Assembly: GCF_900637865.1 (NCBI RefSeq)
Contig: NZ_LR134437.1
Coordinates: 1 to 49,619 of the forward strand
From: Legionella adelaidensis
Lineage (GTDB): Bacteria; Pseudomonadota; Gammaproteobacteria; Legionellales; Legionellaceae
DNA length: 49,619 nt
Direction of reading: 5' to 3'
Shown here: positions 7,259 through 16,676 of the stretch, in pieces
Layout of the letters: each line of letters begins with the position of its first letter
How positions within the stretch are numbered: position 1 is the first letter of the stretch
Position numbers and translations under genes: made by a program
Notes under the pieces: model-generated
Told to the model about the DNA's origin: nothing
What the model saw: only the letters and a program-made list of their open reading frames with translations
Database searches by the model: none

Positions 7259-8674
7259 ATGAGTAAAAAACACACATTGACATTATTTAGTTTAACGATG
7301 ATTACGGTGGGTTCGGTAGATAGTATTCGTAACTTACCGGCTACCGCCTTGTTTGGCAGTCAATTAATTTTCTTTTTCATCCTCGGTGCTATTTTCTTTT
7401 TAATTCCTACGGCCCTGGTTTCCGCAGAATTAGCCTCCGGCTGGCCAAAGCAAGGTGGTATATATATTTGGGTGAAAGAAGCGTTTGGTAAACGCACTGG
7501 CTTTTTGGCCATATGGTTGCAGTGGATTGAGAATGTAATCTGGTATCCTACTTTATTATCCTTTGTGGCGGGTAGTATTGGGTATTTGTTTAATCCTGCG
7601 CTTGCAAGTAATCCCTATTTCTTATGGTTGGTAATCGTTGGGTCTTTTTGGAGCGTTACTTACATTAATTGGCGCGGCATGCGCTCCTCTGCATTATTTA
7701 GCAATGTATGTGCCATTTCCGGATTACTTATTCCCATGTCTTTAATCATAGGGCTTGGTGCGGTATGGATTATGAATGGCAATCCCTTACAAATTCAATT
7801 TGATGCAGCCCATATTGCCCCTCATTGGCAAGATACTTCCATGTGGGTTTCATTAACAGCCATTATGTTATCTTTTTGCGGTATTGAGATTGCAACAGTA
7901 CACGCCAATGATGTTGTTAATCCACAAAGAGTATTTCCAAAAGCCTTGGTTTATTCTGTAGGTATTATTTTAAGCACCTTAATATTAGGTTCTCTCGCAA
8001 TTGCTGTGGTTCTTCCGCAACATGATATTAATTTAGTCGCCGGAATTATGCAGGCATTTGATGCGTTTTTCTCAAAATATCATATGCTTTGGTTTATGCC
8101 TTTTGTTGCCCTTATGTTGGTGTTGGGCGGGTTGGGTAGTGTCAGTAATTGGATTATTGCACCCACTAAGGGATTATTAGTAGCTGCAGAAGATGGAAAC
8201 TTACCTGCAATATTTCAAAAAACCAATAAACATGGCGCGCCTATGTTAATGTTGATAGGGCAAGCGGTCATCGTTACTGTGTTATCCAGTTTCTTCTTGT
8301 TTATGCCTAGCGTGAATGGCTCGTATTGGTTATTAACTGCCCTTGCAGCGCAGCTCTATATGTTAATGTATTTATTAATGTTTGCTGCTGCTGTATGGTT
8401 GCGTATAAAAGCACCTCATCACCCCCGTGCTTTTAAAATTCCTGGGGGGTTATTGGGTTTGGTAGTCGTGGCAGGCATCGGGGTTATCGGGGCCTCTACT
8501 ACTTTGGCGGTAAGCTTTATTCCTCCTGAACATATTAATGTAGGAAGCCAAACACAATATGAAATTATGTTAATTGGTGGATTAATATTAATGTGTTTGC
8601 CGCCACTAATAACAGCTAGCGCCTTGTCCAGAAAGCAAAAGCAAATTTTGGTGGAGTCTTCTCAGGCTGGGTAA
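7259..8674 (+). CDS. APC-family amino acid antiporter (GadC-like)
   Basis: A 471-residue inner-membrane transporter with about 12 hydrophobic helices. The N-terminal helix has MITVGSVDSIRNLP, matching the substrate-binding GS-x-x-x-R-N region of the glutamate/GABA antiporter group; EIATVHANDVVNPQRVFPKA and the WIIAPTKGLLVAAEDG segment are further hallmarks. Members exchange amino acids across the inner membrane. Legionella uses amino acids as main carbon and carries several such genes, but the substrate here cannot be told from sequence. A good Shine-Dalgarno (AAGGAAGG) precedes the ATG. It overlaps the convergent PuuE gene by 13 nt. Confidence 0.85.
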   Translation: MSKKHTLTLFSLTMITVGSVDSIRNLPATALFGSQLIFFFILGAIFFLIPTALVSAELASGWPKQGGIYIWVKEAFGKRTGFLAIWLQWIENVIWYPTLLSFVAGSIGYLFNPALASNPYFLWLVIVGSFWSVTYINWRGMRSSALFSNVCAISGLLIPMSLIIGLGAVWIMNGNPLQIQFDAAHIAPHWQDTSMWVSLTAIMLSFCGIEIATVHANDVVNPQRVFPKALVYSVGIILSTLILGSLAIAVVLPQHDINLVAGIMQAFDAFFSKYHMLWFMPFVALMLVLGGLGSVSNWIIAPTKGLLVAAEDGNLPAIFQKTNKHGAPMLMLIGQAVIVTVLSSFFLFMPSVNGSYWLLTALAAQLYMLMYLLMFAAAVWLRIKAPHHPRAFKIPGGLLGLVVVAGIGVIGASTTLAVSFIPPEHINVGSQTQYEIMLIGGLILMCLPPLITASALSRKQKQILVESSQAG

Positions 8675-9534
8675 TTTTTAAGCCAAAAATTTGCGATGTC
8701 TATTCTGCGTGCTATCCAAACATCATGATAATTTTGTAAATATCCCACGAATTTTAAAATAGCGTAAGCGCGGCCAGGATGGCCGCTAATCCTTGGATGT
8801 AAACCAATTGTCATCATGGCAGGTTTTTTTTCTTGATACAGAAAATCAAATGTATTTTTTAAATGTTGATAGAATGCATCTCCATGGCTGAAGCCAGGAC
8901 TGGTAGTGTATCTAAAATCATTACAATCCAAAGTATACGGAAGCACTAATTGTTGATTTGTATAATAGGGTAGGTCATCTGCATAACTATCCGAATGGTA
9001 AATTAATTGCGGGTATTTTTTTAAAAGATCAAGAGTATGGATACTCCTCCTGCCTGTATACCATCCGGAAATTGTTTTTGTAGTCAGTTTTTGTAATGTC
9101 GTTAAACACTGGTTGATGTGGTTGTTTTCTTCCTCCGCGCTTAACGAATGGTAGTCTAACCAGCGCCATCCATGTCCTGCTACTTCATGTGTACTGTTGG
9201 TTAAATAGGTAGTCAAAGCAGGATTGAGAGTAAGGGCATGACCAACTACAAAAAACGTAAGTGGTACATTGTTTTTATCAAAGATCTCAAGCAATCGCCA
9301 AATTCCTACACGACTGCCATATTCAAATAAGGATTCCATACTAAGATTACGCATTCCCTCAGGTCTTGGAGAAAGAGGAAATTCTCCACCGTAGGTTTCT
9401 GCGAACCGATCGCCATTAACCGGAGATAACTCTGCTCCTTCTTCGTAATTAATTACAAAATTAATGGCAAGCTTTGCTTTTTGTGGCCATGCAAATGTTG
9501 GTGGATTTTTTCCATATCCCTGCATATCTCGCAT
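8662..9534 (-). CDS. PuuE-like polysaccharide deacetylase-family protein
   Basis: The 290-residue protein resembles the PuuE (metal-independent allantoinase) branch of the NodB/carbohydrate esterase 4 fold. Evidence is the N-terminal YGKNPP and FVINYEEGAE, then PLTFFVVGHAL, VAGHGWRWLDYHSL with the His-x-x-x-x-x-His pattern of the group, GWYTGR, and MMTIGLHPRISGHPGR near the end. PuuE opens allantoin to allantoate in urate breakdown. No other purine-catabolism gene is nearby, so a different amide or N-acetyl substrate is possible. It starts 2 nt after the GNAT gene and is surely cotranscribed with it. Confidence 0.75.
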   Translation of the reverse strand: MRDMQGYGKNPPTFAWPQKAKLAINFVINYEEGAELSPVNGDRFAETYGGEFPLSPRPEGMRNLSMESLFEYGSRVGIWRLLEIFDKNNVPLTFFVVGHALTLNPALTTYLTNSTHEVAGHGWRWLDYHSLSAEEENNHINQCLTTLQKLTTKTISGWYTGRRSIHTLDLLKKYPQLIYHSDSYADDLPYYTNQQLVLPYTLDCNDFRYTTSPGFSHGDAFYQHLKNTFDFLYQEKKPAMMTIGLHPRISGHPGRAYAILKFVGYLQNYHDVWIARRIDIANFWLKNYPA

Positions 9535-9536
9535 GA

Positions 9537-10385
9537 CTACCCCAACTCAAAAGAAGTAATACCGTATATTTGTTCCAGTTTTATTTTGGGGGCGCCTTTT
9601 AAATACATCCGTGCCGTTTCAAAGACTTTTTCCATATTATGCCTTCTGGCGAGAGCCTTTGCGTTTTCATTGCATTCAGGAATGTCTAAATAATAAGGTT
9701 CTCCATACGCATGGGCGGTTAAATTAATAAAGAGCTCTTCGGCAATGAATGGGGAGTCGGCAAAAAGCGGGCCAATTTTGAAACCTTTTATGCAAGGCCG
9801 AATCAAACCATATCCTGCAATCTTTCCTTTTCTAAGAAACGCACATCCCTTTGCCCCTGGTTGATTAATCCAACATTGCAGGAAAGTGTCTCTTTTTGCA
9901 GGAAAATGGCGTTGGTCGTATTTAGAAAGAGCAGAGAATGAAACGGATTTCAGCGAAACAATAGCAGGATTAGAAGAAGCAATGGAATATTGCATATTTC
10001 CTTGATAGCGCGCGTTATTATGAGCAAGCTTATAACCTAATCGCGCATATTTGTTTAACATTCCTGTAACCCCGTCTATCCCGGCATTGCGCGAACCAAT
10101 ATACTCTAAACGTTTTTTGGTTAGTTCTAGCCCATAACCTTTATGACGGTATGCGTCTTCTACTATGTAAAAACCACAAAAAGCAAAGTGTTTATCATAA
10201 ATAACCGCGGATCCTGCTGCAATAATTTCACCAGCCAGCTTACCAGCAAAAAAGCCATGAGGATCCGTTTTATAAAAGCAATCCGCATCATGAAGTCCCG
10301 GATTCCATCCTTCTTTTGCCGCCCATTGAATGGCTAAATCAACTTCTTCTTTAGTCATTCGCTCAACAAGATACTGATCCTTCAT
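9537..10385 (-). CDS. Two-domain GNAT acetyltransferase (YitH-like)
   Basis: A 282-residue protein with two GNAT-type halves. The first (about residues 1-130) contains GFYIVEDAYRHKGYGLELT, whose Arg-His-Lys-Gly-Tyr-Gly is the acetyl-CoA pyrophosphate loop. The second (about 150-282) matches the C-terminal domain of YitH/Acetyltransf_18 proteins (GYGLIRPCIKGFKIGPLFAD). Such enzymes acetylate amines of small molecules or proteins. Start: the ATG at 10385 has AAAGGA 6 nt upstream; a TTG two codons earlier is rejected. The stop lies 2 nt before the PuuE ATG, suggesting a common small-molecule pathway: one partner adds and the other hydrolyses an acyl or amide group. That link is inference. Confidence 0.75.
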   Translation of the reverse strand: MKDQYLVERMTKEEVDLAIQWAAKEGWNPGLHDADCFYKTDPHGFFAGKLAGEIIAAGSAVIYDKHFAFCGFYIVEDAYRHKGYGLELTKKRLEYIGSRNAGIDGVTGMLNKYARLGYKLAHNNARYQGNMQYSIASSNPAIVSLKSVSFSALSKYDQRHFPAKRDTFLQCWINQPGAKGCAFLRKGKIAGYGLIRPCIKGFKIGPLFADSPFIAEELFINLTAHAYGEPYYLDIPECNENAKALARRHNMEKVFETARMYLKGAPKIKLEQIYGITSFELG

Positions 10386-10416
10386 ATGCAATCCTTTGCA
10401 AAGTCCTTTCTTTTAA

Positions 10417-11172
10417 CTAAAGGCTATAATTGTCAATTAGTCTAATTTCTCCAATTTTAATGGCGGCAAAACGCCTGTTTTTATATTCTTCAATATATTC
10501 AACCTCAAATCCTTCCTGGAGTAATGACTGCTTGATTTGATCTTTTGATGATCCTTCATGAAAAATTTTGGCAAACATATCTGCACGTGCTTTTTGCTCA
10601 GGAGTAAGACGATTATTGCGTGAGCTACATGCCAAACTACTTTGCTCGCGTATAGTCGGGCAAGGAATGATTTCTATGTTAAGAAAAAAAGCGTTTACCA
10701 TGTCTGTTATCAAAGACAGTTGCTGGTAATCTTTCTCGCCAAAGTATGCACGACTAGGCTGTACTAAATTAAAAAGCTTCATTACTACCGTGAGAACTCC
10801 ATTAAAGTGCCCCGGCCTATGAGTTCCTTCCATTAATAAGCTCTCATTATTTTCAGTTAATTGGAATCGATATTTATCAGCATATACTTCAGTCTCAGTT
10901 GGCAAAAGACAGTAATTCACTCCACAATTTTTTAAAATTTCAAAATCTTTTTCCAGTGTTCTTGGGTAATGGATAAAATCTTCTTGTTGATTAAATTGAG
11001 TAGGATTCACAAAAATACTAACCACGGTGTATTGATTTTCTTGTACACTCCTTTTAAATAAAGCAGCGTGACCGTCATGTAAATTTCCCATAGTAGCCAC
11101 AAAACCAATTGTTTTGTTTTGCAAAGTTTTTCGAAATTCACGCCAGTGATTTAATTCTTTAAAAATCTCCAT
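10417..11172 (-). CDS. panC: Pantothenate synthetase PanC
   Basis: PanC joins pantoate and beta-alanine with ATP to make pantothenate, the CoA precursor. The 251-residue product has [15 protein letters not shown] (the HxGH nucleotide motif), [35 protein letters not shown] and the adenylate-binding SSRNNRLT. It is about 30 residues shorter than the E. coli enzyme at the C-terminus, as in compact PanC forms. The motif before the loop reads [13 protein letters not shown] where most have REpDGLAMSSRN, a mild change. It follows panB by 9 nt with AGGTG as binding site, forming panBC. Confidence 0.93.
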   Translation of the reverse strand: MEIFKELNHWREFRKTLQNKTIGFVATMGNLHDGHAALFKRSVQENQYTVVSIFVNPTQFNQQEDFIHYPRTLEKDFEILKNCGVNYCLLPTETEVYADKYRFQLTENNESLLMEGTHRPGHFNGVLTVVMKLFNLVQPSRAYFGEKDYQQLSLITDMVNAFFLNIEIIPCPTIREQSSLACSSRNNRLTPEQKARADMFAKIFHEGSSKDQIKQSLLQEGFEVEYIEEYKNRRFAAIKIGEIRLIDNYSL

Positions 11173-11181
11173 TTATTCACC

Positions 11182-11970
11182 TCAAAATGTAAATTCAGCA
11201 GTGGGGAAGTGAGAGTTACGCACCTGATCCACGTAGTGATTAATGCCTTCTAATAAAACTTCTTTACCATTAGCAAAGTGTTTTACAAAGCGGGGTTTAA
11301 ATTCAGTTTGCAGACCGAGCATGTCATGCCAAACTAGCACCTGCCCATCCGTATCACTACCTGCTCCGATTCCTATCGTAGGAATAGAAAGAGAATCAGT
11401 AATTTCTTTTGCTAAAAGTCTAGGGACACATTCAATAACGATAGCGAAGCATCCAGCTTGCTCTAATAATTTGGCTTGTTCTATTAATTGCAATGCTTCT
11501 TGTTCTTTTTTCCCTTGGACAATATAGCCACCTATTTGATGCAAGGATTGAGGGGTAAGGCCAATATGTCCCATGACTGGTACCCCAGACACCACCAAAT
11601 GATGAATGGTTTCGCAAACATTTTCATCAGCACCTTCAATTTTAATGGCATGGGCACCTGCTTGTAACAATTGTTTCACATTATTAATTGTCTCGGCGAT
11701 GGAAATCCTATGGCATAGGAAAGGAAGGTCACTTACCAAGAATTTTTTCTTCAACCCACGAGCAACTGCTGCGGTGTGCATAACCATCATTTCCATGGTA
11801 GCCATGATTGTATTGTCATAGCCATGAACTGCCATCGCGACCGAATCACCTACTAATGCACAGTCAACATCCGACTCTGCTAAAATACAAGCGGAGGGAT
11901 AATCGTAACAAGTCACCATGGTAATTTTCTGTTGCGATGCTTTTTTTCTTTTAAAGTCGTGGATTTTCAT
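11182..11970 (-). CDS. panB: 3-methyl-2-oxobutanoate hydroxymethyltransferase PanB
   Basis: PanB transfers a hydroxymethyl group from methylene-THF to ketoisovalerate, giving ketopantoate. The 262-residue barrel shows MVTCYDYPSA, VGDSVAMAVHGYDNT (metal-binding Asp), DLPFL, AIKIEGA, GHIGLTPQS and TIGIGAGSDTDGQ. The ATG at 11970 has GGAGG 5 nt upstream and starts at the usual MKIHDF; the frame extends 23 codons further with no homologous look. First gene of the panB-panC operon; panD and panE are not adjacent. Confidence 0.95.
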   Translation of the reverse strand: MKIHDFKRKKASQQKITMVTCYDYPSACILAESDVDCALVGDSVAMAVHGYDNTIMATMEMMVMHTAAVARGLKKKFLVSDLPFLCHRISIAETINNVKQLLQAGAHAIKIEGADENVCETIHHLVVSGVPVMGHIGLTPQSLHQIGGYIVQGKKEQEALQLIEQAKLLEQAGCFAIVIECVPRLLAKEITDSLSIPTIGIGAGSDTDGQVLVWHDMLGLQTEFKPRFVKHFANGKEVLLEGINHYVDQVRNSHFPTAEFTF

Positions 11971-12172
11971 GAAAGCCTCCTGAAAACGGAAGCTAATGGC
12001 AGGGCTATAGGTACCTGTCTCATGGATCAAGTCCTCCAATTTATTTTCGAGTTAAATGTCACCGCTCTTAAAGAGTCGACGCATGGGTATAGTAATAGAA
12101 CCCGCTAGGAGCTGGCAAGAAAGATATGGGATAATGTGAGGAGTTACACGAATTTACGTTTTGAGGCTTGCG

Positions 12173-12832
12173 ATGATAAGTAAAGAACTTCTAAATGAAG
12201 CTGGCGAACATATTTTTTCTTTTGAAGGTGCGGGGGGGCATATTTTAGATGCCAGGTTGCTTGTTCCTGAAAAGAGGCATCCTGAATTAATTGCTGTGCT
12301 TGGACATCCGCATTCATTGCAGGGAGGGACAATGCAAAACAAAGTGGTCACTACCATGGCACGTGCTTTTAGAGAGCATGGGATTGCCAGTGTACGTTTT
12401 AATTTCCGTGGGGTGGAGAAATCAGAGGGAGAATATAATCACGGGATAGGAGAGAGTGAAGATATGTTGTTCCTGGCACGTGAGTTTAAGGATCTCGTCT
12501 TAACCCCACGTTTTATTTTTGCTGGTTTTTCCTTTGGTTCTTACGTAGCTTACCGTGCTGCGGCACAATGTCCCCATCAACTCTTAATTACTATTGCTCC
12601 GCCTATTCATCATTATGACTATACTGAATTTAAAATTACGAAACCTTGGGTGGTTGTTCAAGGCGATGAAGATGAGGTGGTACCACCGGAGGTGGTATAT
12701 GAATTTGTTGAAAAAAGATCGTCGTCAATATCTTTACTAAACTTTTCAGGGACAGGACACTTTTTCCATGGAAAATTAATTGAGTTAAAAGATCGTTTAA
12801 AAGAATGTATTACCTTTAAGGTTTCTTTATGA
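12173..12832 (+). CDS. Alpha/beta hydrolase
   Basis: A 219-residue cytoplasmic hydrolase. The catalytic triad can be read: nucleophile Ser in GFSFGS, Asp in VQGDEDEVVPP, and His in GTGHFFHG; the oxyanion-hole segment is GHPHSLQGGTM. This matches the YkfA/"alpha/beta superfamily hydrolase" group (COG2945), whose substrate is unknown. The ATG at 12173 follows GAGG; the TTG 12 nt earlier is not needed. It overlaps zapE by ATGA, so the two are translationally coupled. Confidence 0.85.
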   Translation: MISKELLNEAGEHIFSFEGAGGHILDARLLVPEKRHPELIAVLGHPHSLQGGTMQNKVVTTMARAFREHGIASVRFNFRGVEKSEGEYNHGIGESEDMLFLAREFKDLVLTPRFIFAGFSFGSYVAYRAAAQCPHQLLITIAPPIHHYDYTEFKITKPWVVVQGDEDEVVPPEVVYEFVEKRSSSISLLNFSGTGHFFHGKLIELKDRLKECITFKVSL

Positions 12833-13887
12833 ATTTGATGCAACAATATGAGCTGGCCGTTAAGCGCAAAGAAATTCAAAATGATCCCTTGCAAATAGAA
12901 ATTCTTCCCTCACTGCAAAATCTGGGAGATACATTAAAAAGACCGAAGCATACTTGGTTCAAAAGAGGACGTAAAAAGTATGTTAAAGGGATCTATCTTT
13001 ATGGGCCAGTAGGCTCAGGTAAAACATTTCTTTTAGATTTATTTTTTCAAAATGTAGAGGAACGCTATAAAGTACGGTTTCATTTTCATCATTTTATGCA
13101 GCAAGTGGATAATCAATTACGCAGGCTGCAAGGACACAAAGATCCTTTGCAAATTATTGCCAACGAGCTTGCCAAGAAAACCCGAATTCTCTTTTTAGAT
13201 GAGTTCTTAGTACAAGATATTGCGGATGCTATGATTCTCTCTGAGTTATTACAGGCACTTTTTGCCCATGACGTGGTGTTAATTGCTACCTCCAATACGA
13301 GACCGGATGATTTATATTTAAACGGATTACAAAGAGCGCGGTTTTTACCCGCGATTGAACTTATTAAAACGCATTGTGAGATCCTCGTACTTGCCGAAAA
13401 TTGTGATTACCGTTTAGGCCGAACGCCGGTATTAGAAGCTTATTTATCCCCCTTAACGAATGAGACGCATCAGTTACTTGAAAAACAATTTCGCTCTATT
13501 GCTAAAAATATTGAGGAAAAGGGTGAGATCATAATTCAGAATCGGGTGATTCCCTGTATAAAAAGTAGTGAACGGGCGGTTTGGTTTCAGTTTAATGTCA
13601 TTTGTTCGATACCGCGTAGTCAATTGGATTACCTGGAAATTAGTGATCGTTACGATACCGTTTTTATTAGTGAAGTACCGCAGTTAAAAAATGATGATAC
13701 GGTGAGTGCCATTCTTTTAACAAATTTAGTGGACGTTTTTTATGATAAAGGTATCCGTTTAATTCTTTCGGCTGCGGTGCCTTTAAAGCAGCTGTATCTG
13801 AGCGGGGAAGTCAGAAAGTCTTTTCAGCGAACTTTGAGCCGATTGGAAGAGATGCAGTCAGTTAGTTATCTTAGAAGAGAGCGATGA
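12829..13887 (+). CDS. zapE: Cell division AFG1-like ATPase ZapE
   Basis: ZapE is an ATPase that acts on the Z-ring; in mitochondria the family is AFG1/LACE1. The 352-residue protein has Walker A GPVGSGKT near residue 60, Walker B ILFLDEFLV near residue 120, sensor 1 IATSNTRP and the YLNGLQRARFLP family signature. Length is standard. The C-terminal half lacks the AAA lid motif, as in the family. It is coupled to the upstream hydrolase gene by ATGA overlap and ends before the feo promoter region. Confidence 0.92.
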   Translation: MNLMQQYELAVKRKEIQNDPLQIEILPSLQNLGDTLKRPKHTWFKRGRKKYVKGIYLYGPVGSGKTFLLDLFFQNVEERYKVRFHFHHFMQQVDNQLRRLQGHKDPLQIIANELAKKTRILFLDEFLVQDIADAMILSELLQALFAHDVVLIATSNTRPDDLYLNGLQRARFLPAIELIKTHCEILVLAENCDYRLGRTPVLEAYLSPLTNETHQLLEKQFRSIAKNIEEKGEIIIQNRVIPCIKSSERAVWFQFNVICSIPRSQLDYLEISDRYDTVFISEVPQLKNDDTVSAILLTNLVDVFYDKGIRLILSAAVPLKQLYLSGEVRKSFQRTLSRLEEMQSVSYLRRER

Positions 13888-13950
13888 GAAAAGAGCCCTC
13901 TTTTATCGTTGTGAGGTGAACCAGACAGAGTTTCGATAAAGTAATTTTAT

Positions 13951-13973
13951 AAATGAGAATGATTCTCGATATC
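13951..13973 (+). promoter_or_regulatory. Fur box upstream of feoABC
   Basis: GAGAAT-G-ATTCTC (13955-13967) is a perfect 6-1-6 inverted repeat inside a longer match to the iron-box pattern, with ATATCATT continuing on the right. It sits about 45 nt before the feoA start, where Fur-Fe(II) would block transcription when iron is plentiful. Position and gene context support the call; binding is inferred. Confidence 0.75.
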
Positions 13974-14014
13974 ATTTGTGGTAAACTTGATTTTTTATTT
14001 CTTTATATGTCGAC

Positions 14015-14245
14015 ATGTTGACCATTAACGAGCTAAATAAAGGAGACCGTGTTCGCTTAATAAGCTTTGGACAAACTCCTACTCTTTATCGACGTAAGTT
14101 GCTTTCTTTAGGGGTAACTAATGGCACGGAGGTTGCTATTATTCGATTTGCTCCCTTGGGCTGCCCTTTACAAATTGAAGTCCGTGGAACTTCACTAAGC
14201 TTACGTAAGGAAGAGGCGCTGCATTTGCTTTGGGAGCGGGTATGA
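14015..14245 (+). CDS. feoA: Ferrous iron transport protein FeoA
   Basis: FeoA is a small SH3-like cytoplasmic partner of the FeoB Fe(II) transporter. The 76-residue product has GDRVRLISFG near the start, KLLSLGVTNGTEVAIIRFAPLGCPLQIEVRG in the core (given here as two pieces: LLSLGVTNGTEV and APLGCPLQIEV) and ends LRKEEALHL, all standard. It overlaps feoB by ATGA. First gene of the feoABC operon, 45 nt after a Fur box. Legionella is known to need FeoB for growth on low iron. Confidence 0.95.
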   Translation: MLTINELNKGDRVRLISFGQTPTLYRRKLLSLGVTNGTEVAIIRFAPLGCPLQIEVRGTSLSLRKEEALHLLWERV

Positions 14246-16476
14246 CTAAAGTTGTATTAGTCGGCAATCCTAATTGTGGAAAAACTTCTTTATTTAATAT
14301 TCTAACGGGCGATAATCAGAAGGTTGGTAATTGGCCTGGCGTGACTGTGGAAAAAAAATCAGGTTCTTTGCAGTTAGCCCAACAAAAAGTAGACATCACG
14401 GATTTACCTGGTATTTATTCTTTGGTTAGTTCGTCAGAAGGAGCCAGCCAGGATGAAATCATTGCCGCCAATTTTATCGCTTTCGGTGAAGCGGATCTCA
14501 TTATTAATGTCATAGATGCTTGCCATCTTGAGCGTCATTTGTATTTAACCAGTCAATTATTGGAATTAGGAAAGCCCATTGTTATTGCTTTAAATATGAT
14601 GGATTTGGCAAAACAGCGGGATATTTCTATTAATGTTGAGGCCTTATCTCATATTCTTCATTGCCCTGTTGTTGCTATTCAAGCGCACCGTGGTATGGGT
14701 ATTGGAGAGTTAAAAAAATCGTTACTAGCACCCCAAAGACCTATCCCTTTAAGTTTAAAAATCCCTGCAGAAATTTATCAAAACTTGAATCAATTGGAAG
14801 AAAAAATAAACCAAGCAGGGTTATCGAAAAAATTAAGCGCGTATATCGCTAACAGGATAGCAGAAGGAGATACTTTACTAGCACAAAAGCTACCAAAAAT
14901 GGAAGAAGAGCACTGGCCAATTGACACGGATATTCTACTAGCCGATGCCCGCTACCAAGCGGTCCATAATATTGTCATTCGTACCCAGGAAAAAAAATCA
15001 GATGCAAGTGATTATTTAACCGCAAGGATTGATCGTGTAGTCTTAAACCGTTTTTGGTCTCTACCTATCTTTTTCGCCGTAATGTATGCCATGTTTTTGT
15101 TTGCTATAAATATTGGCGGCGCTTTTCAAGACTTTTTTTCTATAAGCAGCGATGTAATTTTTGTCCAGGGAGCGGAGTACTTGCTGACTAATCTTCATGC
15201 TCCAGGGTGGTTAATTGCTTTAGTTGCTCACGGAATTGGTAAGGGGATCAACACGACAGTGAGTTTTATCCCGGTAATCGCTGCTATGTTTTTTTTCCTA
15301 TCTTTATTAGAGTCTTCCGGGTACATGGCAAGAGCGGCTTTTATTGTGGATAAAGCCATGCGCGCTTTAGGGTTACCGGGTAAATCATTTGTTCCCATGA
15401 TCGTTGGGTTTGGTTGTAATGTTCCGGCTATTATAGGGGCTAGAATTTTAGACTGTGAAAGAGACCGTATATTGACAGTTCTAATGAGTCCTTTTATGTC
15501 GTGTAGTGCACGTTTAGCCATTTATGCTGTATTTGTGACTGCATTTTTCCCTCAGGGGGGACAAAATATTGTATTTTGTCTCTATTTTATTGGCATAGTA
15601 ATGGCTGTATTAACAGGCTTGCTTTTAAGGAAAACCGTATTTAAGGGAAAAGCAGCCCCTTTAATTCTAGAGCTACCTGCTTATCATAAACCGACATGGA
15701 ATCGATTATTCAAAGATACTTATAATCGTTTACGTTATTTCATCATACGTGCGGGAAAATTAATTATTCCCGTATGTTTAATTCTTGGCTTTTTAAATGC
15801 ATTAACTTTAGATGGGTTAACGCATGGGTTAGAGGCAAGCCCCGACTCCATCTTGTCCAAATTAGGACAATTTTTAACACCGTTATTTCATCCAATGGGG
15901 ATTACCAATGAAAATTGGCCAGCTACCGTGGGTTTATTGACAGGCACACTAGCCAAAGAGGTAGTGGTAGGCTCGCTAAACTCGCTGTATTCGCAAATAG
16001 GAAATGTACATCAAGTATTTTCACAATCTTTTGATTTTGGCGATTTAATGTTTGGAGCGATACGAACTATCCCGGCAAATCTAAGCAACTTGGGGGCTGC
16101 TTTAATCCATCCCATTTCGGCAAATGTTCCTGCAGATGGGTTATCTCGCCCTGCGTTCGGGATTATGTTTCACTACTTCAATAACAAAGCGGCTGCTTTT
16201 GCTTATCTATTATTTATTCTTTTATATATTCCTTGTGTTTCAACGATGGCTGCAATAAAACAAGAGACCCAACAAAAATGGATGTGGTTTTCTATTATTT
16301 GGTCATTATTAATTGCCTATACTAGTGCTGTCCTATTTTATCAACTAGCTACTTGTCTTTCTCATCCATTCTATTCGCTATTGTGGATAGCCACTTTAAT
16401 AGGTTTATTATTTTCATCTATTACTCTATTTTTTAGGCTAACGAAATCAAGAAGGAGAATCCTTGCATGCTCTTAA
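14242..16476 (+). CDS. feoB: Ferrous iron transporter FeoB
   Basis: FeoB is the inner-membrane Fe(II) transporter with a GTPase head. The 744-residue protein begins with the G domain: GNPNCGKTS (G1), DLPGIYSL (G3) and NMMD (G4) in the first 125 residues. A helical linker follows, then a membrane half with eight or more helices including the GFGCNVPAI and MSCSARL Gate motifs. The start ATG at 14242 overlaps the feoA stop; a TTG at 14230 would add four residues with no support. The feoC start lies 10 nt inside its 3' end. Confidence 0.96.
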   Translation: MTKVVLVGNPNCGKTSLFNILTGDNQKVGNWPGVTVEKKSGSLQLAQQKVDITDLPGIYSLVSSSEGASQDEIIAANFIAFGEADLIINVIDACHLERHLYLTSQLLELGKPIVIALNMMDLAKQRDISINVEALSHILHCPVVAIQAHRGMGIGELKKSLLAPQRPIPLSLKIPAEIYQNLNQLEEKINQAGLSKKLSAYIANRIAEGDTLLAQKLPKMEEEHWPIDTDILLADARYQAVHNIVIRTQEKKSDASDYLTARIDRVVLNRFWSLPIFFAVMYAMFLFAINIGGAFQDFFSISSDVIFVQGAEYLLTNLHAPGWLIALVAHGIGKGINTTVSFIPVIAAMFFFLSLLESSGYMARAAFIVDKAMRALGLPGKSFVPMIVGFGCNVPAIIGARILDCERDRILTVLMSPFMSCSARLAIYAVFVTAFFPQGGQNIVFCLYFIGIVMAVLTGLLLRKTVFKGKAAPLILELPAYHKPTWNRLFKDTYNRLRYFIIRAGKLIIPVCLILGFLNALTLDGLTHGLEASPDSILSKLGQFLTPLFHPMGITNENWPATVGLLTGTLAKEVVVGSLNSLYSQIGNVHQVFSQSFDFGDLMFGAIRTIPANLSNLGAALIHPISANVPADGLSRPAFGIMFHYFNNKAAAFAYLLFILLYIPCVSTMAAIKQETQQKWMWFSIIWSLLIAYTSAVLFYQLATCLSHPFYSLLWIATLIGLLFSSITLFFRLTKSRRRILACS

Positions 16477-16676
16477 AAATTCGTGATTTCATTTATACAC
16501 AGCAAGTAGTAAGTATTCAGCAATTAAGTAGAGAATTTAATATTGATGAAGTTGCATTATTACCCATGCTAGCAGTATGGGAGAAAAAGGGAGTTATCCG
16601 GGCTTGCGAAGATCAAGATTGCCAGAAAAGTTGCGGCGGTTGCAGCAAAAAACCCTCATTTTATCGAATTTGCTGA
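16467..16676 (+). CDS. feoC: FeoC-like winged-helix regulator
   Basis: FeoC is a small winged-helix protein that in enterobacteria protects FeoB from proteolysis and may sense redox state through an iron-sulfur cluster. The 69-residue product has the helix-turn-helix part (SIQQLSREFNIDEVALL) and a cysteine cluster, CEDQDCQKSCGGC, four cysteines in a wing loop. GAAGGAG precedes the ATG. It overlaps feoB by 10 nt and the convergent MFS gene by 21 nt. Confidence 0.85.
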   Translation: MLLKIRDFIYTQQVVSIQQLSREFNIDEVALLPMLAVWEKKGVIRACEDQDCQKSCGGCSKKPSFYRIC

